DNA of 64,000 nucleotides from Saprospiraceae bacterium (GTDB lineage: Bacteria > Bacteroidota > Bacteroidia > Chitinophagales > Saprospiraceae): NCBI GenBank assembly GCA_020627705.1, contig JAHDGJ010000005.1:92741-156740 (forward strand), in the 5' to 3' direction. Positions 34,213-43,500 of the stretch are shown piece by piece (within the stretch, counting starts at the first letter, position 1; the number at the start of each line of letters is the position of its first letter). The notes beneath the pieces were generated by a model. That model made no database searches, had not been told where the DNA came from, and saw nothing but the letters and a program-made list of their open reading frames with translations. The translations under genes were made by a program, and so were the position numbers.

Positions 34213-35703
34213 TTAAAGCATATATAAAATTCCAAGCAATCCAATACCACCTAAAACAATGGTATAAGGGAAAGCCATCTTAACCATTTTCATGTATGAT
34301 AAGTTAATCAACGGCGCTAAGGCAGAGGTTAAGAGGAATAAAAATGCTGCTTGTCCATTTGGTGTTGCCACACTTGGAAGGTTGGTACCAGTGTTTACGG
34401 CAATCGCTAATTTTTCGTATTGATCCCTTACCGCGGCGATCGCTTCTGGTGTCATGCCGTCGGCTTCGAATACTCCTTTTAATTCATTGATATAAACCGT
34501 AGCTACGAATACATTATCACTAATCATAGAAAGAATACCGTTGGCCAAATAAAAGATGGCAGGTTGTTGCGAAGGATCTTTGGCCAAAGCCCAATCGATA
34601 ATGGGACTAAAAAGATGTTGGTCATGAATCATAGCAACAATGACGAAAAAGACAACAAGCAGCCCTGTAAAAGGTAAAGCTTCCTCAAACGCCTTGCCCA
34701 AACTATGTTCGTCAGTGATCCCCATAAAGGCAGTTTGTACGATAATGAGACCTAATCCGATGAGTCCAACGGAAGCGATATGTAAGGCCAGGGCTATAAT
34801 CAACAAAATGGCAGCCACCGCTTGTACGATCAAATTGTATTTGTCGCGAGCTGTCATTTTCTGATCCATCTCATCGGTGTAATTTTGGATAATGCCTCTA
34901 GCAACCTCTGGAAGCTGAGCACCATAACCAAAAAGTTTCGTTTTTTCTAAGAAAACAGTGGTAACCAATCCTGCAGCTAAAACAGGTAAAGTGATTGGTG
35001 CCATTTTTAGGAAGAACTCTATAAAATCCCAACCCATACGGTCTGAAATCAATAGGTTCTGGGGTTCACCAACTTGCGTACATACCCCACCTAAGGCCGT
35101 ACCTACTACCCCATGCATGATCAAACTTCGTAAGAAACTTCTAAATTGCTCTAACGTCTCTCCGCTCAATTCTTTTCGATCCAAGACCCCACTGTCGTCA
35201 TAATCTGCCGAACTAGAGTGGATCTTATGATATACGCCATAAAAACCTACCGCAACACTAATCAATACTGCCGTTACTGTTAAGGCATCTAAAAAAGCAG
35301 ATAAGAAGGCAGAAATAAAAACAAAAAGAAGGGACAGAACAACTTTTGACTTGATCCGTGTAAACACCTTACTGAAGATGTACATCAATAAGGGCTTCAT
35401 AAAATAGATACCTGCGACCATAAATACCAGAAGCAGAACAACTTCTAGGTTTTGTTCGATTTCGTGCATCGCTTGATATGGCGTCGTTAGTTTGAGGGCC
35501 AAGGCTTGAATCGCTAAAAGTCCACCCGATTGAAGGGGGTAACACTTCAAAGCCATAGCTAGAGTAAATATGAATTCACCAATAAAAATCCAAGCCGTTA
35601 TTTCTTCTCCTAGTGTGAAGTAGAATGCAACATTGAGTACTAAAAATGCAAGCATAGTGGTCTTGAACCACTTGGGACTATTTCCTAAAAAGCTATCAAA
35701 CAT
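34213..35703 (-). CDS. nhaB: Na+/H+ antiporter NhaB
   Basis: A 496-aa inner-membrane sodium/proton antiporter with about twelve helices. It follows E. coli NhaB closely as I recall that sequence, including [55 protein letters not shown] and the [19 protein letters not shown] segment. It exports Na+ at the expense of the proton gradient, fitting a marine or saline habitat. The frame opens at 35727 with TTG, but the ATG at 35703 gives the family-like opening and is preferred. A TAATTTTG promoter motif lies upstream at 35754-35747. Confidence 0.93.
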   Translation of the reverse strand: MFDSFLGNSPKWFKTTMLAFLVLNVAFYFTLGEEITAWIFIGEFIFTLAMALKCYPLQSGGLLAIQALALKLTTPYQAMHEIEQNLEVVLLLVFMVAGIYFMKPLLMYIFSKVFTRIKSKVVLSLLFVFISAFLSAFLDALTVTAVLISVAVGFYGVYHKIHSSSADYDDSGVLDRKELSGETLEQFRSFLRSLIMHGVVGTALGGVCTQVGEPQNLLISDRMGWDFIEFFLKMAPITLPVLAAGLVTTVFLEKTKLFGYGAQLPEVARGIIQNYTDEMDQKMTARDKYNLIVQAVAAILLIIALALHIASVGLIGLGLIIVQTAFMGITDEHSLGKAFEEALPFTGLLVVFFVIVAMIHDQHLFSPIIDWALAKDPSQQPAIFYLANGILSMISDNVFVATVYINELKGVFEADGMTPEAIAAVRDQYEKLAIAVNTGTNLPSVATPNGQAAFLFLLTSALAPLINLSYMKMVKMAFPYTIVLGGIGLLGILYML

Positions 35704-35746
35704 AGTGTTCGTTTTATTGGTCTTCAACCTTCGTTTTCAAACGCTG

Positions 35747-35754
35747 CAAAATTA
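35747..35754 (-). promoter_or_regulatory. -7 promoter motif (TAATTTTG) for nhaB
   Basis: Exact TAnnTTTG match on the minus strand, ending 43 nt before the ATG at 35703, which fits a short leader. A -33 TTG was not found. Confidence 0.45.
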
Positions 35755-35773
35755 GTTTTTTATTCTAAATAGA

Positions 35774-36334
35774 TCAGCTGAATTCTTTGGAGATAATGGA
35801 AAGTTTTCCTTCGCCAAAAAGGGTTAGTTCGAGGCTTTTTTCGTTTACATTAAGGGCTAACACCTTAAACGCTTCCATATCTACGTTCAAAACGAAATTT
35901 TCGGGAAGCGGCACAGCACGCTTGACGTCAATTATTTCTGAAAACAAGTGCTCTAAAGCCTGATCCAAATTTGATTGCAAAGACTCGCTGATTTGTTTGT
36001 GCAACACGGAGTCTGCCAACCAGTTTAAGCCTTTGGCCAATAATCCCGTGCTCCGAAGTTTGAGATCCACATCTTTAAATTCTAAAGATTGTTTCTCTTC
36101 GTTTAAGACAATTTGGAATTTGGCATCCATGAATCCATCATAGGTCCCATCAAGCAACAATTCGGCATGACATATAGGGCTAAACTGAAGGATTTTGATC
36201 TTGGCAATGCGCTGACCCGCCCCTACATCTATGGAAGACAAATGCGTTTGTAAAAGTGTGTTGAGGTGGGTTAAGCTGATTCGGATTGGTAAGACTACTT
36301 GGGTTATTGCCTTATTACTTTCTGAAAATGGCAT
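35774..36334 (-). CDS. Small DUF4403-like protein
   Basis: A 186-aa protein without signal peptide or membrane helix. The pattern (IRISLTHLNTLLQTHL near the N-terminus, a beta-rich middle, then an amphipathic NWLADSVLHKQISESLQ region) resembles part of DUF4403/lipid-binding BPI-like domains, but the match is weak and the full-length family is longer. It ends 71 bp before the nhaB ATG and is read in the same direction. No function can be assigned. Confidence 0.5.
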   Translation of the reverse strand: MPFSESNKAITQVVLPIRISLTHLNTLLQTHLSSIDVGAGQRIAKIKILQFSPICHAELLLDGTYDGFMDAKFQIVLNEEKQSLEFKDVDLKLRSTGLLAKGLNWLADSVLHKQISESLQSNLDQALEHLFSEIIDVKRAVPLPENFVLNVDMEAFKVLALNVNEKSLELTLFGEGKLSIISKEFS

Positions 36335-36449
36335 TTTTTTTGATATTATAAAAAATTATAATATAAAGATAAAGACAATTCCTCTGTTCTAGAGGTGAGT
36401 TCTACGGTTAGCACTAGGCTTACACAAAACCAGTAAAAACCATAGTATT

Positions 36450-36860
36450 ATGAACAAAACACAAAAAATCTTTCTTTTTTGCCTTTCCAGTTTTTTTCTC
36501 ATGGCATTTAGTTACACATTAGAAAATCCAAGCGTAAGCTCAACCCTTGCTGAAGATGATTTGGTTATGTTGCTAAGCAACAAACATATCAGCCTTAAAG
36601 TAGAAAGCAATTGGGCAAACAATGTAATTTCTTCAACGTTTGATGAAGAAGACTGCTATATCAATATCCAAACCCATAGAGATGTAGAACTTATTCAGGT
36701 ATTCAATAACAATCATGTTTTGATGTATCAATTACCAGTGCAGTCAAAATCACTACACTTTTGCCTCGATGATTTCGAATTAGGAAAACATAAACTTGGT
36801 CTTTTCTTCGAAAACAAGCAAGAAATGAACATGGCTTATTTAACCGTAAGAAATAAATAA
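36450..36860 (+). CDS. Small secreted hypothetical protein
   Basis: A 136-aa protein with a signal peptide (IFLFCLSSFFLMAFSYT). The rest is predicted beta-rich, with two cysteines (in EEDCYINI and LHFCLDDF) that could pair. I do not recognise the family; small immunoglobulin-like secreted domains of this size are common in Bacteroidota. It is divergent from the DUF4403-like gene and convergent with the giant gene at 36916, with a shared bidirectional terminator between them. Confidence 0.6.
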   Translation: MNKTQKIFLFCLSSFFLMAFSYTLENPSVSSTLAEDDLVMLLSNKHISLKVESNWANNVISSTFDEEDCYINIQTHRDVELIQVFNNNHVLMYQLPVQSKSLHFCLDDFELGKHKLGLFFENKQEMNMAYLTVRNK

Positions 36861-36865
36861 AACAG

Positions 36866-36897
36866 AAAAGCCCTTAGAAATTAATCTAAGGGCTTTT
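36866..36897. terminator. Bidirectional rho-independent terminator
   Basis: A perfect 13-bp inverted repeat (36866-36878 with 36885-36897) with a 6-nt loop lies between two convergent genes. The stem starts with four A residues and ends with four T residues, so it can act on both strands. Confidence 0.9.
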
Positions 36898-36915
36898 ACT
36901 TACTAACTATTACAA

Positions 36916-39900
36916 CTAAATTTTTATCATTTGCTTGGCAAGTATTCTCTCGTTACTAATTACAGAGTAGTTGTAAACTCCGCTTGCTTTGACTTCATTC
37001 TTTGACAGAACTATTTTGTTGGGACCTGCCTTCAATTTATAGCTCCCCCTAAATACCTCCTTACCAGAAGCATCTTGAACGATTAGAATAACTTCTTCTT
37101 CCATCTCCACAGTCACTTCTATTGACGTATGGTCTGTCCATGGATTGGGCTCATTTTGCATCAATACGAAGTCTTTCGAAGAAGCTTCTTTCTCAAATTT
37201 CATTTCGATACCCTCCGTATGGTATGCATCGTCTGTCTCCTCAAAAACATAGACCTCTGCCTGAGTAACTTCATCTGTTATCTTTAGAACATCTGATAGA
37301 TCCAAATCTTTTGTTGCCTTAAAACCTATAGTGAATAAGACTACTTCTTTTGATTCAGTTCTTCCTTTCACATCAGCTTCATTCCAACTCATGGTTAACA
37401 TACGATCATTAAACTGACCAATGTTGGCAGACCTCATATCAAGAGCCCCTTGTTTTACATCAATGTACTCCAAACCCTCATGTAACATAGTGAGTTGAAA
37501 TCCAACGATGCTTTCGAAATTATTAGAAGAAAATTGCACGTCAATCGTCTCTCCTGCCCGTACCTTATCATTGATCGTCATTAGTTTGAGAGACAAACTA
37601 TTATCTCTAGTATCTATGTTACCATCCAATAGGTTTGCCGCTGCACTTTGATTCACATCTCCAATCTTTACCCCAACAAAGTCCACATCCATATTTGTGA
37701 TCAACGAAGGAATATTGTACTCTTCTGGGATCGGTGTGAGCCATGGATCTGTGGGATCTACAAAACTGTGCATCGCATCTACAAATCGCCAGCTGTCGTT
37801 GTCTGGAAATTCTACATAAATTCCTAAGATCAATTTTCGTAACTCGATTAAATCTATCGAACTTACCTTGTCGTCTCTGTTTACATCTGCTGCAATCAGT
37901 TTGTATGGACTATTCAATGGGCTTGTCTGTAACAAGTGTTTCTGGATCAACACCAAATCCAAGGTGCTTATCCCATTCATCACGTCATCGTTCTTACCGG
38001 GATCAATTACATATTCACCACCCGTTGGCATGTCGGCAAATGCATATTCCCCAGTCTCTTCACTCATCGATTCTTCACTAGAGCCTAACAACTCTACCCT
38101 AACGTCCTCAACGCTTTCATCCAACTCTGTAAAGATTCTTCCACCTACACGCGTCGTTGACATCATTGGACAATCCATATCATTGTCCTCTACTATGATA
38201 AACGTGCTGCAGAAACTTTGATTCCCGTTTTCGTCTGTTACCCAAAGTTGTACGCCCTGTTGACCTACATCACTGCAATCAAACGTGACTGTATTGTCGG
38301 CTGGGTTCGAACTAAAACTCAAGCTCACATCGTACCCACATGGATGATAGCTATCCTTATCGAAGTTGCTCGCATTTAAGATCGCCATATTGGTATCTGG
38401 CACATTATCCCCATCTGTATCCATCAAGGTCAAGTCAACACTTAAGCCTTGAATACATACGGCAACTGGTGGCTTCACATTTCTAACCTCAAAATCATGA
38501 CTGCCACTTACTTCATTGCCACAGCCGTCCAATACTTGCCAAGTGATGCTATGGATCCCTATCGGATAAGTTCCACTTGCATCTGCTTTTGTCCCAGTAG
38601 CATCTATCGTCCCGTCCTTATCTAAATCAATCACATAGCTATAGCTTAAGGGAACATTACTTGGGCAATCGTCGCTCGCGGTTATCCCCAAAGAAACCTG
38701 TGCACTTGCACAGTTTACATCCACACTCTCTACCAACACAAAGTCTAATCCACTGTCTATCGTTGGTGCAATCTCATTGCTAATCTTTATCTCTTGTACA
38801 TGCGTCCATTCTTCAAAGGTTCCATCTACTCTTCGTTGACACCAATCGATCACTGTCCACGTTCGCAACACTTTGAAACAGGCACTTGGATCATTCGCAA
38901 AACTAAATTCTTGGTCTTCATAATTCACCGCTACCAAATCGCAACCATCTTCATTGATGATTGGGAATCCGTTACCTGGTGACAACAACTCTATATTCTC
39001 CGGGGTCACATCTGTAAAATCACACATGCTCGAACTGCTGTAATCTAATGGAAACAACAATTGGCTTGGGTCATCTCCATCAAATGGAGTACTATCTGTT
39101 ATCGTTATTATTTGCGTACAGCTTAAGGTTCCTCCTAAACCATCCGGTGCACTGAAGTTTCTCGTGATGCTTCCCAGACCACAATTGTTGATGGCATTTG
39201 TCATTGTCTCTGTTATGGTAATGTTTGCACCACAACTCCCAATCACTACTGCTTCTCCAAATTGACCACTTAGATTATTTAAATCATAGGGATCTCCACA
39301 ATCCAAACTTATATTCGAAGGACAACTTAGAATTGCTGCATTCTTATCCTGTACTTCTACATTAACCATGCACTCATTATAGTTGCCGCTCGAGTCGTAC
39401 ACTCTAAACACTACCATGACATCTTGACCGACATCTGAACAACAGAACGTTACCGTCTCCCCAAAGCTTAGGCCACTTACTCCACACGGATCACTCATTC
39501 GACGCACTTCAAATCTATCCATCATACAATCATCATAACTGCCATCATCAAAACTCCAAGCTTCTACTTCGATAAAGCCATCTTCTTGTAAACTCACTAC
39601 GGTGTTTTGTTCGCACAATACTGTCGGTTGTGTTTGATCCAAAATCGTTACTTCCATCGTGCACTCATTGCTGTTGTAGCATCCGTCATAAGCTACATAA
39701 GTCACCGTATGCGTGCCGACTCCTAAAGTCGCCAACCCACCATTACTGTTATCTATAAATCCACCTGGATAAAGTATATCTACTTCTACTGGACTGTTGC
39801 AATCGTCACTCACTGTAGCCATGGGTAAAGTTACTTCCGCTTGGCAGACCCCAAAACCGCCTGTCGTACTAAACGTCATCGCCGATGGACACGTAATACT

Positions 39901-40500
39901 CGGAGGCGTTAAATCCCACACTTCTATCATCTGAGGCATTTGCACTACGGGAGTTACGCCGCCGCACCACCATTCGCTGAATCGCCACATACGCATAAAC
40001 TGCTTATGGCAAGCATCCTCCAATATCATCACATCTTCATAACTCACCATTAGGTTGCATAAAAACGTGGGTACTGGCAACAACTCTACATCACCCGCGC
40101 TTAATACTCCATTCATATCGTTGTCTATAAACGGTACACCCAGACTAGCAATGTCAGTATTCACGGTACAATCTGTACTGCTAAAGGCTGATGGAATCGT
40201 AATGTTGCTTATTGTCAAACGTTTCACTTCTATGGTCTGACAGCACTCTGCGCGTTCATTGCCTTGATCATCTACTGCTTTGTAACATCTCACTACCGTA
40301 CCCAATAAATCTGACGGATCACAATCGTCGTTTGGAGTAATCGTCTGGCTTAGCAATACCAAACTAGCACTGCCACAATTGTCATCACTAATAGTCGGTG
40401 GTGTGATCGAACCAAAGTCCGCTTCTGTGAAGCTGCAGGCAAATACTTCTTGTATTCCTCCGCAATCGATAGCAGGGGGAAACTTATCTTCTATACAGAC
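36916..40500 (-). repeat. C-terminal segment paralogous to 46289-49860
   Basis: About 3.5 kb of the first giant gene matches the same region of the second, with long nearly identical DNA stretches (for example around 38361-38430 versus 47721-47790). The dockerin-like and preceding HYR regions are closely conserved, while the cohesin-like region near the C-terminus has diverged strongly. Ends are approximate. Confidence 0.8.
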
Positions 40501-43500
40501 CGTACCCCAACAATTTTGATTTGAACACATTGGAATGACTACCGAGTAAGAATAGCAATTACCAATATCCGCAGCAGTAAATATATGATTCTGAGGATCT
40601 GTTATTACATTTCCAAATTCATCGGTTAAAGTAATTTCGTACATATCCTCTGGAAATAGTACTGGGCTTAACAACATGCCTGCAGTTATGTTACCTACGC
40701 ACATTTCATCCAAACTCAAATTTATATCTCCATGACAAGCAATGTCGCCACATGCAATTACAAAGGCTTGATCGTGATCATCTTCATCGCCACCTAGAAA
40801 ACCGTTTTGAAACATTTCATCGTCTAAAGGACTAAAGGGTTCATTGCCATTATCATTAAAGTTGTTGTCGTCGGCTTCGCTGTCTGCATCATCTTTTGAA
40901 TTCTCTGCTCCATCCTCATATTCTGAATAACTGATTTCAGCCATGTTTAGCAACTCAATCATTTCATCAGAAAGCACTTCCAAATAGATTGAAATTGTTG
41001 CGCATTCATCAGGATGAATTACATCTTCAATATTCTTATACCTTAATGTCGATCCAGAAGCAACGCTCCATTTATTGTTTAGCGGGTTTGATGAATCAAA
41101 AGCCAAACCAATGGGCAAATAGTCAGACAACTCAATATTTTTCGCAGCGACATTTCCTTGATTACAAACATCGATATCAAATCTACATGTGTCTCCTATG
41201 TTGTAAGGACCAATAGGATTAGCCCGTTTCTGTAATGCGAGATCAAAAACTTCAAGACGTACTGGATCATGATCATCTTCATCCAAGATTCCATCGCCAT
41301 CACTATCTTGACCATCATCATCCACATGGTTATCTTCATTAGAATCTGGCGTACCTCCAACATCATTTTCTTTATCATCATCTGCCTTGCTATCAATATC
41401 TAACGAACTTACATCCTCATCATCCATGGAAAACATTTCGCTTACTTCAGCTATATTGATATAGGCGGTTTCCCAATTGCAATCTTCATCTCGCGGAGTT
41501 AGAAGCAAATCGATGTACACTTCTTTGGATTCACCTCTTTTTAACAAATCGATGCTGGTTGTAGCCTTGGCATCGTCTAGCGACCAAGCAGGAATCTTTG
41601 TGAAATTATTTAAATCGAAGGTTAAGCCACAAGGAATAAAGTCCGTAATCTCTATATTTTTCAAATCCGACGAACCTTGATTTATCACTTCAATTTTAAA
41701 CTCGATGGACTGGCCATAGATATAAGGCGAAGGAGTGGTTACCGTTTTACGTAAAGCAATGTCAATAATTTCTGGGAATGCCGGATCGTGGTCATCTTCA
41801 TCCGTTAAGGCTATGCCATCGCCGGCAACACCTAAACCATTACCGAACATAAAATTATCAGCATCACTGCTCGGCATTCCACCGGCATCATTATTTTTAA
41901 TATCATCTGGTCGACTGTCGATATCGATGATCGCATTGCCATCTTCATCTTTGAAATTGCTTATTTCAGCATAATTGTCCCACGCTGACATGGAGGTACT
42001 CGCATTAAATTCGAGTACGATCTCTAATTTTTGACAATCACCCGGAGTGAGGTTTGCGCTCAAAGTTGTTTCGACCTTTGGATCCGCTCCACTCCAAGTA
42101 GTACCACTGGCATTTGGATTGTTTTTATTTACATCAAATGAAAATCCAACGGGTATATAATCTGTAATTTCTATTTGCGAAGCGGTTAAGTTGCCTTGAT
42201 TACATATCTCAATTTCAAAGGTTATATCCTGACCGTAAGTATAAGGCCTTGCTGTAACAATGCGCTTGGCTAGAGCCAAGTCAAAAAGAGCCAATCGTGC
42301 TGGGTCGTGGTCATCTTCATCAGTTTCTGCGACATCATCACCAACTACACCTTGTGCGTTACCAAATAAGTAATTGTCATTTGGTGAATCCGCTCTACCT
42401 CCTGCATCGTTGTCGTTTTCACAATCCGGAGTGCTGTCAATATCTTCCGCAGTATTTCCATCTTTATCCTTAAACGAACATATTTCAGCAAAATTCAACC
42501 ATTGATTTGCCCCTTCATAACATGGTTTTAATTGTAGAGATATATCTCGTTTAACATTTTCTCCCATTTCCAACATTACCGATACGGTAGTTTTGGCAGT
42601 ATGAGTTGCGGAGTCATAAGTCCAAACACCATCGTTTATCGTAAGGTATTCAAAACCGCAAGGTATGTACTCTATAATTTCAACTTCTGATACTTCTGAA
42701 ATCCCTTGGTTCACCACTTCGATTTCAAATACCACTGAAGCACCCCATTCATAGGAGTCTACAGACTTTATTACTTTTCGTAAGGCTAGATCGAATTCTT
42801 CTAAATCCTCACATGTGGTGTCCGTTGCATCCGGAGTACCGTCATTGTTTACGTCCAACTGGGCTTCATTAAACAAACCTTCCCCAGCAGAACCATTTCC
42901 AGTGCATGATGAATAGGAGTCATCTCCAACGAGGTTGTCAAAAAAGTCATACCCAATCGTAAGCTCAAGGGTATAATTGTGTGTTTGCCCACTTCCTATA
43001 AAAACGTCATCTCCAATTTTCCAACCACCGGTAGGCATTGGCAAACCAAGGTTTGAATCCGATAAACCATTAGAGCTTTCAAACTCAGCCTCTAGGATAA
43101 CAATATCGTTATCAAATTGCGGAAACTCTACGAGGTCATATATGCCATTTGCTCCACCACAATTTGAAACGCCAACTAGGTAAGTTATGACCCAACTATC
43201 ATTTAACTGACGTACTGCATCAATTTGTCTTTTCTCAATTTTCAAATAAGGCAGCTCACCGCAAGCTGAATCCGAATATTCAAAATTTGAAGTATTTTCA
43301 TCAAGATCCAACTGTGTTAAATTAAACAAACCGCTCCCATTAGAACTACAAGTACTATAGATATCATCCCCAATAGAACCGTCTGCCAAATTTAATAGAA
43401 CCAAAAATTGGACTGTAAATTTTTGACTTTCGTCAGCGGCAATAACAACATCATTTGCAAGCAACCATCCTGGATTGGAGGGCACTGGCAATGAAAGCGT

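Noticed and set aside
33993-34250. Minus-strand frame of 85 codons between nhaB and dusB
   Set aside because: It overlaps both genes and the hairpin element in another frame; its translation has no recognisable features.
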